A stretch of 64,000 nucleotides of DNA from assembly GCA_030220185.1 (NCBI GenBank), contig JASPKZ010001602.1:256001-320000 (forward strand), given 5' to 3'. The position numbers and the translations under genes were made by a program. Positions within the stretch are counted from its first letter, which is position 1. The number at the start of each line of letters is the position of its first letter. This DNA is from Diploptera punctata. Its lineage: Eukaryota > Arthropoda > Insecta > Blattodea > Blaberidae. Positions 11,001-19,620 of the stretch are shown here, one piece after another. Under the pieces are notes generated by a model. It was given only the letters and a program-made list of their open reading frames with translations. It ran no database searches and was not told the origin of the DNA.

Positions 11001-11331
11001 TACATAACAATGAACTACATGGTCTTTATAGGAAGCCAGATATAATAAGAACAGTTAAGTCTCGTAGACTGCGATGGGCAGGACATGTTGCACGTATGGG
11101 GAATGAAAGACGTGCATGGAAGCTTCTTGTAGGAAAGCCAGAGGGAAAACGCCCAGTTGGTAGACCAAGAATGAGGTGGGAGAACAACATTAACTATGAT
11201 TTGAGGGAAGTAGATTATACAGGGAATGATTGGAAAGCATTAGCTCAGGATAGGGATGTATGGAGAGCTTATGTCCGCGCGGCCATGAACCTACGGGTTC
11301 GATAGTGCCAGTGAGTAAGTAAGTAAGTAAG
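8064..11331 (+). mobile_element. Full-length RTE-like non-LTR retrotransposon with 16-bp TSD
   Basis: A 3268-bp element with a short G-rich 5' leader, one long ORF and a 3' end of a few bases closing in tandem 'gtaa' repeats, an ending typical of RTE-clade LINEs. Flanking direct repeats 'tataaacatatttttg' (8048-8063) and 'tataaatatatttttg' (11332-11347) differ at one base, giving a 16-bp TSD. It has split one unit of the tRNA-bearing tandem repeat. The intact ORF and near-perfect TSD suggest a young insertion. Truncated relatives lie at 186, 2805, 5559, 38095, 47138, 55755 and 56625. Confidence 0.92.
8267..11305 (+). CDS. LINE polyprotein: APE-type endonuclease + reverse transcriptase (1012 aa)
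   Basis: A single uninterrupted ORF drives target-primed reverse transcription. Residues about 36-285 form an APE-like endonuclease: GTWNVRTL, LQEVRW, the Y-Y/GTGF stretch, NVHAPTE, GDFNAKVG (about 174), NQIDHVLVD and SDHH (about 270), so all catalytic signatures are present. A basic linker follows. The RT domain spans about 540-810: IVPIYKKGD, NYRGISLLS, F-R-x-x-RST, VDFKKAYDS, GLKQGDALSPLLFN, and the active site YADD (about 745). The C-terminus carries the KYLG block and a basic tail with RLRWAGHVARM and GRPRMRW. The length is normal for an RTE-like single ORF. The first Met (8267) is used here, but a later Met near residue 37, just before GTWN, would also give a full endonuclease. No frameshift or stop was seen, so it may be active. 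The clade call is from architecture and 3' end, not a phylogeny. Confidence 0.93.
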   Translation: MGSSGVKFSGGQIVPHSVLRAGTTSGNPCQRLKHRDMFLGTWNVRTLYNSGALEILTRELDKSPLDIVALQEVRWPGEGSQESGSFALYYGGAERPAFGTGFLVRRRILSAIRDIKFVNDRISYIILKGKRHDFIIVNVHAPTEDKDDKIKDEFYEELECLFDSLSRYHMQIVLGDFNAKVGREDIFKPTIGKFSLHEDSNDNGVRLVTFATSKNLIVKSTTFQHKDIHKYTWTSPDGETRNQIDHVLVDKRWHSSIIDVRSVRGTDCNSDHHLVRVKIRQRLSLMRGTNAKDDSVKYELKNLKNDEMRQEYQIKIANRFEVLESSDDNVANEEEPDINKEWEAIRDTIKLSASESIGCLKKRQNKKWFDEECADIVKKRKLAKMKWLHEPNEVNLEQLGSIRRETTKLLKSKKREYLREKINDLEMNAKNRNIRELYQGISIEKKGFQARTNIIRNENGDMIADSRSILNRWKSYFNQLLNVHTEQDIEEDKLQTAEMLVAEPSALEVEMAIEKLKMYKASGSDEIPAELIKSGGEKLMDKIRWLLSMIWEKEALPDEWKESIIVPIYKKGDKTDCNNYRGISLLSTSYKILTNILVSRLTPYIDDILGDHQCAFRRNRSTTDQIFSIRQILEKKWEYNGTVHQLYVDFKKAYDSIKREKLYSILLEFGIPKKLVRLIRMCLNGTNSRVRVGKQFSDTFEIQNGLKQGDALSPLLFNFVLEHAIKSLENEEGLQLNGINKLLVYADDVVLLADSEEILKANTHTLLSNTKKLGLEVNISKTKYMVTGRNSLYNGNGQLMTNEGNFEEVAEFKYLGTIITNRNEMHKEIKHRLNSGNACYYALQRLLMSQLLSKNVKLKIYKTIILPVILYGCETWTLTLREERRLRVFENKVLRKIFGPKRDEQTGEWRRLHNNELHGLYRKPDIIRTVKSRRLRWAGHVARMGNERRAWKLLVGKPEGKRPVGRPRMRWENNINYDLREVDYTGNDWKALAQDRDVWRAYVRAAMNLRVR

Positions 11332-11347
11332 TATAAATATATTTTTG

Positions 11348-11515
11348 ACATTTGGCAATGAAGGCAAATATGACATGAAAAGAAAAAAGAATGCTTGAGT
11401 CGGGATTTGAAGTCGAGTCTCTAAAGTCTGTACCTTTAGCGCTCTAACCAACTGAGCCACCCAAGAATTCCAAGACAAACATACAATTTTTTTATACATG
11501 TAGTATTCTCAATTC
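11348..11515 (-). repeat. Minus-strand tandem array, right of LINE
   Basis: Continues the unit broken at 8063 and runs into a second reversed tRNA-like copy at 11392-11465. The array turns over near 11515-11520, where the text switches abruptly to the plus-strand orientation in the middle of the T-arm sequence ('aaatcccgactcaag'). Confidence 0.85.
11392..11465 (-). other. tRNA-like sequence, second copy
   Basis: Same fold as 7808-7881, with a change in the T-stem ('gagtcgggatttgaagtcg' on the + strand) and in the D-stem ('gagccacc'). The extra mismatches argue against a selected tRNA. Confidence 0.5.
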
Positions 11516-11887
11516 AAATCCCGACTCAAGCATTCTTTTTTCTTTTCATATCATATTTTCCTTCATTGCCAAATGTCAAAAATATATTTATAATATCTAT
11601 ATATACAAGCGTTACTGCTATAAAGTAAATATTCTCTTTAATAATTTGCTTAACTGTTATGTTAGCCGCTAGATGACAGTTGGAAGATCTTTCCGCTACC
11701 TCTTGTGTGAATTGAGAATACTACATGTATAAGAAAATTGTATGTTTGTCTTGGAATTCTTGGGTAGCTCAGTTGTTTAGAGCGCTAAAGGTACAGACTT
11801 TAGAGACTCGAGTTCAAATCCCGACTCAAGCATTCTTTTTTATTTTCATATCATATTTGCCTTCATTGCCAAATGTCAAAAATATAT

Positions 11888-11934
<47 letters not shown>

Positions 11935-11940
11935 AAGAAA
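11516..11940 (+). repeat. Plus-strand tandem units with tRNA-like copy, ending in (AT)n
   Basis: The phrase 'ccgactcaagcattctttt' recurs at 11521 and 11821, a 300-bp period. Together with 7796-11515 this makes a head-to-head inverted array. It ends in a pure AT run at about 11890-11932. Confidence 0.85.
11759..11832 (+). other. tRNA-like sequence, third copy
   Basis: Plus-strand copy with D-loop 'agttgttta' instead of 'agttggtta', which breaks the usual GG of the D-loop. Otherwise as at 7808-7881, with the same anticodon loop. Pol III activity cannot be judged from sequence alone. Confidence 0.5.
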
Positions 11941-12891
11941 TAACTGAAGCTATTTCACGAAAGTTGATGAATTACGAATATTACCTGGTGTTATTGTTTC
12001 AATTAGATATATTCTCTAATTATTCCATACGAATATGATTAACGAGACCAGTGATATTTCAGGGAAGTTGTGGTACGAATTTTCTGGGATTTGTCTTTCA
12101 GTTGTGTAAAACTCTTTAAAAAAAAGTTATGAGGAAATTCAACCCTACCGGAAATAGAAGGCGTGCTCTCTGCATGAGAAGCGACCGCAGCAGTGGTCAA
12201 TAATAGACTTGATATGAAGATAGACATTCCAAAATATGTGCAAGTTATCCCGATAAAAGTCTTCTAATAAAGTTAAAATAGCCCAGAAAATAAAAGCGGA
12301 AAATGTCCATTCTTAGATAAATGTAGTCTCAGTTGTTTTACGTCATCTTACAAATTAATCAGATATTACGAAAACATTTCCTGTTATAACATTTTTAAGC
12401 ATGCAGTCCATTGTAAAAGGTGAAGTTGTTGATACTTCAGTCATTTTCCACTAAATAATTATTCTCTCTAAAGATTTAAAAACCGCTGAAGCCAGAGGTT
12501 TTATCATGGGAATGGAACCCTCAACAAAGAGATGGATTCTAGGAAATACAGACGGTTCAGAATATTAAATAGGAATCTAGTTCGCGCATATAATATCGCA
12601 GACCTTCATGAAAATTCCTTTTCCAAGAAACCTTAAAACATTTAATTTCACCAAAAGTCCGTCGCCATCTGCGTCAACATTATATACAGCATATACAAAA
12701 AAACATAGCCTGAAATGTTATATTCTGTCACACTGAAAAATACTGAAGTACGTAATTATTCACTGGGCTGCAAATTATACATGATATCTGCATGAATTTA
12801 TATTTTTATTGTAATTAAGATTAAAGTAACAACGCATACAGGGGATGTAGGCCTACATCGAAATGATAAGGCAAATTAAAATATTAAAATA
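11941..12891. other. mostly unannotated AT-rich spacer
   Basis: Apart from the candidate exon at 12149-12227, I see no repeat family or coding signal here. Confidence 0.4.
12149..12227 (-). CDS. Candidate first coding exon with signal peptide (speculative)
   Basis: On the minus strand an ATG at 12227 opens MSIFISSLLLTTAAVASHA followed by ESTPSISG: a short start, a hydrophobic core and an A-x-A-like SHA cleavage point, a convincing signal peptide shape. Immediately after, 'ccg|gtaggg' at 12150-12145 could serve as a splice donor. No promoter or downstream exon was identified, and short hydrophobic frames arise by chance in AT-rich DNA. If real, it would begin a secreted protein gene running leftward. 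Confidence 0.25.
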
Positions 12892-13705
12892 TCTAATATA
12901 TAAAAATCAATGTTTGTTTGTTTGTTCGTATTCTATGCGCGGTCATACCGTTGCTCCGATTTGATAGGGGTTTCTGCAACATTTTTAGGAGATTCCCGGG
13001 ATGAACATAGGCTACAAGGGAGTTGTAATACTCAACCCTTTAACCCCTTAAAATCACCCTTTGCAGAGATAAAAGTAAACCTAAGTCCAAATTTCGACGT
13101 TTAAATGGATTACGATGCCTGCACCATAACAAATACACCAAATTAATGTACACAGAATTGAATAGCTTATCTCAAAAATCTCTCCAAAAAAAGTCCACGG
13201 ATAACTCACAATAACCATTTTTGTCTTTCATTGATTCCACGAAGATCGGGATAAGTAGATTCCCGGACAAGCGTGCTATGCCGTACCGTTCATCCGATTG
13301 TGATGGGCCTTTTTGAAAAATATTCAGGAGATTCCGGGCATGAACACAGGCTATAAGAGAGTTGTAATACTCAACTCCTTCACCCTTAAAAATCACTCTT
13401 TGTAGTGAAAAACGTGAAATAAAGTCCCTATTTCGACGCATAAATTACTTACGCTGCCTAAACCCATAACAAATACACCAAATTATTGTACACGGAATTG
13501 GATATCTCAACAAACTCTACAAAAAAGTCAGCGACTGCGTATGTTTATCTTTTACGGATAACTCACAATAACCATTTTTGTATTTCATTGATGCCAAGAA
13601 GATCGGGATAAAGCTGATTACCGTCAAGCATAGCAGCTCAAGGCTCAAGGTAAAAACATACTAATATTTATTTAGGAGTAGCAGCGCACGCCGGGTATTA
13701 GCTAG
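12892..13705 (+). mobile_element. Helitron-like non-autonomous element
   Basis: Starts 'tctaatatataaaaatcaat' after an A and ends 'ccgggtattagctag' before a T, fitting the Helitron rule (5'-TC...CTAG-3', insertion between A and T). The 5' region with repeated 'gtttgtttgttcg' and the 'cgcacgccgggta' end recur, reversed, at 24092-26398. An internal block ('acggataactcacaataacc', 'ttcattgat', 'aagatcgggataa') is present twice, about 360 bp apart. I see no strong 3' hairpin, so the family call is provisional. Confidence 0.55.
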
Positions 13706-13784
13706 TGCACTATAAATTTTACTGAACTAAGGGTTTAATTCAATTTCAGTATAATTATAAATAATCATCCTACAACGATAAGTA

Positions 13785-14085
13785 CTGAGCAGCCTCATGG
13801 ACTAGTGATCAGTGTTTCTGACTCCCGGTCGAACCATGAGATTTTTTTCCCTGCGGTTGCCCATGGTCTGGAATTTAGGTTAAGTTTAGGTTAAGAAGTC
13901 TCCTGGCGCTTCATTATCATGTATCACCCATCATATCTTTGGGGTAACCTAGGTCTAACTACACCTTCTAGGTGCCCCAACTGCAGAAGTGGGTTACAAT
14001 TAAACCAATTCCAAGAGTGAATACCAGAAATGTCCAAATGTCAACCTGGGGTATTGAATAAAAACATATAAGCACTGTACTTAAG
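13785..14085 (+). mobile_element. SINE family F, copy 1
   Basis: A tRNA-like start ('gactagtgatcagtg', 'ccggtcgaaccatgag') is followed by a body also found at 26398-26695: 'cccatggtctggaattta', 'ttaagtttagg', 'tctcctggcgctt', 'cagaagtgggttacaatt', 'ccagaaatgtc'. Confidence 0.65.
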
Positions 14086-14388
14086 TGCAATATGTAAGAC
14101 TAAAGTATTTAACAGCGTTTTTGTTGTTATAGTCGCTTTATCTAAAAGAGCCCATATTGTGACAATTCTTTATGTTATGACTGTATCTGGTCTTTAAGTT
14201 CAGCTTTTGTCTAAAGGAAACATGAAATAAAAAATCGGTAACGGCGTGTATATATATATATATATATATATATATTACTTTATTGTAACGGACTGACAAC
14301 AGCACGTACGACTTACTGCATGTGCGACCCATATTTGTAAATAACATTGTATATATCTTACTTGTAGTCTAATAAAGTCCTACTATAT
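14086..14388. repeat. spacer with (TA)n near 14250-14275
   Basis: A pure TA/AT run lies at about 14248-14276. Nothing else is recognisable. Confidence 0.5.
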
Positions 14389-14399
14389 ATATATTAATT

Positions 14400-14726
14400 G
14401 TCCACCGCTGTGGTCTCGAGGTAGCGTGCTGCCTTGTCACGCAGTGGGTCCTTGTTCGATTCCCGGTCGGGACAAGCTCCTGGGTGAGGTTTTTTCGGGA
14501 TTTTTCCTCACATGTAAGACAAATGTCAGGAAGCTTAGGGCCCTACGGTCTCTGAAAATCATCCGGCCATCATCATCATCCGTATCATCATCTTCATTCT
14601 TCACCGGTGTGGAAATCAACGGGAAGCTGCCACACCTATAATTCCCTAATAAAGCTGCAAATCATAGCATGAATATGCTATGATTGCAGTGAAGGACCTA
14701 CCCTCTGGCAGAATTACTATGGATGA
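14400..14726 (+). mobile_element. SINE family C, full length, 11-bp TSD
   Basis: The tRNA-derived head ('gtggtctcgaggtagcgtgc' as A-box, 'ttcgattcccggtcggg' as B-box) leads into the family body with CATCATC run and tail 'tctggcagaattacta'. Direct repeats 'atatattaatt' at 14389-14399 and 14727-14737 bracket it. Other copies: 4465, 19161, 44856 (reverse), and a scrap at 34500-34575. Confidence 0.85.
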
Positions 14727-14737
14727 ATATATTAATT

Positions 14738-15821
14738 TATGCCACGTCTGGTATAAAATCTATATAATAAAGTTTATATACACTATCACCCCTGCTAGCA
14801 GTGAGAAAACCGTCAACAATTGCATGCCGAAACTTGCCTTGCAATTTCTTCCAGTAAAGCGCTGTGAAGTACAAAGGCCGTCCAAAAAATTCTGCCATGT
14901 TTAATTGCAAGACTCTAAAATCCAGCGCAAAATCTATCATTTAAACCATAAGGAAGTAATACAACTCCTGTGTTGGCAGACGGAATAACCCTCACTACCC
15001 GGTGTCCGCGCCGAGTCCCGCCTCATATCATTTCGCTCTTAACTCATGTAGATTCGTGCATCTGCTCCGTACCGTGGGATGCCATTGCTGAATTCTGGCT
15101 TTGATTTCTGTGCCTAACAGTTACAAACGGAAGATATTTTCAGGACACGGCCTTGGTATATCACAAAGCTTTTCTGTGAGATTTTCAAGGTAGGTTTCGG
15201 CATGCAATGTTTGACTGTTTACTTGTGAGACTAAAAATTTAAAATTAAAATGTCCAAACTCGGGATATAGAACCCGGGCTCACTTAAAGCAGACATGCTA
15301 CTTCCTGTTTTAACGCGTAGGATTAAGATATGCAAACTAATGAGAATACAATAACGCCTAATTTGCTTAGTCGTTTGCAATACATAGAATGGAATGAAGT
15401 TGCTATGATATAGAGTATTCCAGTAAATGGAATGAAAGGCTTTTCTTATATTATAAACAGGGCGTATTAACCCTTAAATTGGAAAACAGTACTGCTGCTG
15501 TTGCTGGTTTATGACGGTGACAAGGCACCGTCAGTTAGTGCTGCATTCTGTACCCCTGGAGTAATCATGGCAGCCAAATTCCTTTCTGGCTATCAAGATG
15601 GGGGTTGTGTTTCATTGGTACCCTAGCCATATGGCAGCAAGAAAGTTCACCTGCTAGTCAATAGTTAGGTAAATAGTGGATTTCACCACTCCAGAACAGG
15701 GCGTCAGAAACTGCACTCTCTGCAAGCAGAGAGTTCAAAAGCCGAGCAGTGCAGAATGAGCCTCATTATCCCGGGCGAGTGACCTTGCACAATTTATTTA
15801 GTAGCCCATCTCTCAATAGCA
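14738..15821. other. no gene identified
   Basis: Mixed-composition sequence. The stretch 15490-15800 is richer in GC and borders the Jockey-like fragment, but I could not read an endonuclease or RT frame in it. It may be an unrecognised repeat. Confidence 0.4.
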
Positions 15822-16447
15822 TTAACCTTTGTTCATGAAGAGAAACCTCTCCATTGTGTTTAAACCAGCCAATATAGGCTGTACACCCTGGAGAAATCTC
15901 TCTGCATTTGCATTTAGAATCGGTTGATGTATCTGTCGACCCTGGGCTTGAACTGTGTTGTTCCTATTTTGGTTTTGGGAAGACGTGCCAGCTTTAAGGG
16001 CGTCTGTAAATGGACTATTAGGATTGACCTGCACCGAAGTGAAGATCCTAGGGTGCGGTTTATTTGATGGAGGGATAGGTTTGACTGCCCTCTTATTAAA
16101 GTTTTCAAGGGCCGCTTTGAAAATAGGGCAGCCTCGATATGATGCGGGATGACCGGACTCCGCGCAATTAACGCACTTTAATAAGGTGTTATCTCTCTGC
16201 GCTGCAGCCTTTATGGGACACTCTCTGTGTTCGTGGGTCCCAGCACAGAAAACACATCTTGGAGTCTGGCAACTGCAGGAAAGGTGTGGTTGAAAGCCTG
16301 GCACTTAAAACACTGCTTAAGCCCATATCTCGGCTTATACGGTTCAGCGGCTACTACAGTAAAGTGAAGCCACTTCAGATCGTAAATTTCGTAAGCTTTT
16401 GGAGTTCTCTCCAGCTCTAATATCCTGATGGGGAGTGATATTTCCAT
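15822..16447 (-). pseudogene. Jockey-like LINE ORF1 (gag-type, CCHC zinc knuckles), frameshifted
   Basis: Two overlapping minus frames form one protein. From 16447 the first reads a Gag-like segment ending in the first zinc knuckle (QCFKCQAFNHT); after a one-base shift near 16285 the second continues with SCSCQTPRCVFCAGTHEHRE and KCVNCAESGHPASYRGCP, two more CCHC-type knuckles, then a proline-rich tail and a final LNTMERFLF block. The repeated C-x2-C-x4-H-x4-C pattern is the hallmark of Jockey/X-element nucleic-acid-binding ORF1 proteins, which coat the LINE RNA. The N-terminus and all of ORF2 are missing, so it is a dead fragment. Confidence 0.85.
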
Positions 16448-16982
16448 ATTATTTTATTTTTTGCCAATTTGATATATAGCTTTTGGAGGAAATTCTAATA
16501 AAAGAATTTCCTCTTTAGTATCAGTTGTTAAGGTATATGAAGGCAAAATACAAATTTCTTGTATCAGTTATTTAAATATGGCGGACCGTACTGAAAATGG
16601 AATCTTGTATAAGTTTACTGTAATTATTAGGTACATTGTATAATTAGACACATATTTAAGTGTGTTTATTCTTCTTAGTTTTCTTCTGATTTGTTTATAA
16701 TATTAACTTAATTAAACCAACAGATGTATCCTATAGGATACATTATGAATTAGGGTTAGTAACTAACATTGTCTCAGCTTTGCTAACATGATGTTATATA
16801 CAGTATGCATACACACATACACACGCTCAGAAGTTGGAGTCCAAATTAAAGCAACAAACTAAAATTTCCCGAACTTGTGTACATTTAACCACAAAACATT
16901 TTCACGTGTTAATAAAATATTAATAATAAACTTGGTTTTTTGATGAAATATGAGGAAAACAATTATTTTCTTCTCTTGGATA
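16448..16982. other. no gene seen
   Basis: AT-rich spacer without recognisable repeats or frames. Confidence 0.4.
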
Positions 16983-17335
16983 TGTAAGTCCCGCGCCGTA
17001 GCCGAGCGGTTAAGGTAGGAAGCCTTGGCGCAGAGCTACGGGACTTGCGCTGGTTCGAGTCTCCATGGGGGAAGAAATTTTCTCATGGTATTTCGGCCAG
17101 TATGGGACCGGTGCTCACCCAGCATCGTGAGCCAATTGGGTAGCTACAATAAGTAGCGGCTCCAGGTTGAGGAACCAGCTATAACGGCTGGGGGACTCGA
17201 CATGCTAACCACATGTCACCCCTACACTGGCTGTTGATCATCTACCTCTGTGATTGACACATATGGATGTGAAGGGCCAGCAGCCGGCTGGTAAAAGGGC
17301 AACCGCTGAAAAGTGGAAAGACCCTCAATCGGAAA
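16983..17335 (+). mobile_element. SINE family G (tRNA-like head), single copy here
   Basis: The head 'gcgccgtagccgagcggtta' is a near-perfect Pol III A-box in a tRNA-Ser/Leu-like context, followed by 'ggttcgagtctcc' as B-box and a GC-balanced body (for example 'ggggactcgacatgctaacc'). There is no second copy in this window, so boundaries are estimated. Confidence 0.65.
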
Positions 17336-17389
17336 ATCGGATATGTATACAAGTTTACACATCATCCATAACACTGGTTATTGTTATTC

Positions 17390-18255
17390 ATTACGACGTG
17401 TGATCACCTCAGGCGGCAACACAAATTTCATATCCACTAACCATGCTGTAAATGTGGTTATCAATCTCATGTTCAAGTACTGACCATTCTTCCTGCAGAG
17501 CACCTTGCAAGATCTGGGAAGTGATTTAAATGCTGACGTGCAGAATCTCGTCTTCATAGTGAATCCCAGGCATGTTATATCTGATTTAAGTTGGGACACC
17601 AATCAGGCTAATCCATGCCTATAATGTTTTCAGTTCAAACGAATTCATCAATCAGGTGTGCTCTGTGGGGACGAGCATTATCATCTATCAGAAGGACGTG
17701 AGGTCCCACTGCATTGCGAAATAATCAGAAATGGGTGCCAAGATCAGGTCACGATATGGACAGCAGTTAAACCTTATTGATTTACCGCACAATTTCATTG
17801 AAAAGTTCTCGAATGGTTATCATAATTTCTGCCCACATGATTTTTTATATCATTTCGATACTGGACTATTTACAAAATGTTTGCAGGTCGATATCATGTT
17901 CCAAGTTCTCTCCATATTCAAATTATCGAGAAGCACTCTGAATTACGAATTCGGATTCATCCTAAAAGAGAATATCCACCCATTGTTCGTCCGTCCAGTT
18001 GACATCTTCATGGTTCAACTCTGGACGTCTCCTTGTAAACTGGCTTCAGAGAGACACATGCACATGGTCTTCGACTGTAGGTCTTTCTACCTAAGTTTTC
18101 TATACACTGTCTCGATACAACTGTACAAAGGATACACCGTCTTGCCCCCCTACAGTCGAGCCGTTCTAAAATCCGACGTGGCCACACCTACCCGATTTTT
18201 GGTGGGACAGCTATCCGTGCTTTACAAAAAAAAAAGGCGTTCTCAAGTCAGTACG
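17390..18255 (-). pseudogene. Tc1/mariner-type transposase pseudogene
   Basis: Read on the minus strand with many frame changes, the pieces of a DDE transposase appear in order: an R-R-P-x-V linker near 18080, NWTDEQWVDILF (first catalytic D) near 17985, RELGT-YRPANIL near 17900, LIDDNARPHRAHLIDEF (second D) near 17665-17690, then a degraded CPNLN-I-HAWDSL (the E position is lost) near 17600. The pattern matches DD34E Tc1-like proteins. The 191-codon + frame over the same DNA is its antisense shadow. TIRs were not found. Confidence 0.75.
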
Positions 18256-18309
18256 GCCTTGTGTGGTGAACGAATCAATTGCAATATTATTATATTATTA
18301 CTGTGAATT

Positions 18310-19620
18310 TAAGCGTCACAACACCGGGAAGGAGTTGGAAGTCTATCAATTCGCAAACCAAGGACAAAGTCCTTAACATTAGACATTACAGTAAATGCTT
18401 CTTATTCGCGGGGATATTTTCCGCAAATATGCCGCGAATATGGAATGGTAATTTGTATGGGTATATAGGGGACACGTTCCAAGGTTACAGAATAAAATAA
18501 AACATATCAATGTAAAATCAATTAAGGAGAGATTTTGAACAATTTTTAATAATTATAACTGTTAGGTTTAGGTTACTGCTTAAAGAAGTTAGTAATTTTT
18601 TTTCCTGTTTTGCCGCTTTTAAAAGATATTTCAATTCAGATTGATATTCACCTATGCATTCAGCGATAAGATTATTTATTGTGCATTCGGATTTCTTGAT
18701 GAATCGTACAGTTGATTCATTAATATTGAAACAGCGTGATACAGACACAAACGACTTGCCGACGTGTAAACGGTCAAGCATTTCTGCTTTTACTTTAAGC
18801 GGCAATATTATTTTTTCAGCTTCGGAACTATTTTGTTTTACTTTTACTTGACATTATAAACTGGCAACAAAGCAGAAGATACACGTGCTATTCAATCAAA
18901 ATTATTGCAAAAAATGACAAGTTGAAACAATAAAATACCGGTTGTGGCGAAGGCGGCATTTATAACGGACATAGCAGGACGTGAAATACGATGGCAATGG
19001 CTTTTAACAACGAACTTCAGGCTTAGTGAAAATAAACGTTCTTTTACTTTGGTATTCATTTGTCGATTTGAATTGAATCGCTCTTTGTGAAAGCCGCCTT
19101 GGCACGTGCCTGCAGTAAAAAAGTTGCCGACGCGTTAATAAAGGATACTAATCCTTTTAAGTCCACCACTGTGGTCTCGAGGTAGAGTGCTGTCTTGTCA
19201 CGCAGCGAACCTGGGTTCGATTCTCGGTCGGGACAGGTTCCTGCGTGAAGTTTTCTTTCCGGGATTTTACGTCACCTGTAAGACAAATGTCAGGAAGCTT
19301 AAGGCCCAACGGTCTCCGAAAATCATCCGGCCATCATCATTTCTTTATCATTACCATTATCATCCCTCACCGGCGTGGGAAACTACCACACCTATGATAC
19401 CTTAATAAAGTTTCAAAGCATAGCATGAAAATGCTATAATTGAAGTGAAAAACTTGCTCTCGGGCAAAATTACTATAGAATAGAATTCCTTTTAATATAC
19501 CGACTGGATCGGCGAATAAATACATTTTTATCCGCGAATACAGGAACTATGTCGCGATTTTTTAACCCGCGAATAATGAAAACGCGAATAAGGAGCTTCT
19601 ACTTTATTTCTAAAAAGAAC
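18310..19620 (-). pseudogene. pogo/Tigger-like element, internally deleted, with HTH remnant
   Basis: On the minus strand, 18850-18640 encodes a CENP-B/psq-type helix-turn-helix: LPLKVKAEMLDRLHVGKS, SVSRCFNINESTVRFIKKSE. That is the usual N-terminus of Tigger transposases, which bind the element ends. The remainder of the transposase is missing. 'cgcgaat' motifs recur at both sides (18410-18440 and 19505-19600), probably subterminal repeats, with a possible right end 'ggagcttctacttta' near 19595-19606. A SINE C sits inside at 19161-19486. Exact ends are not proven. Confidence 0.6.
19161..19486 (+). mobile_element. SINE family C, full length
   Basis: Same head and body as 14400-14726. Short direct repeats 'tccttttaa' flank it at 19152-19160 and 19487-19495. 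It lies within the Tigger remnant and is therefore younger. Confidence 0.8.

Noticed and set aside
7808..11832. Three functional tRNA genes
   Set aside because: All lie in identical repeat units, with mismatches in the acceptor and T-stems and altered D-loops; more likely repeat-borne relics, so annotated as tRNA-like only.
17731..18306. 191-codon + strand ORF
   Set aside because: Antisense of the Tc1-like transposase pseudogene, whose motifs read on the minus strand.
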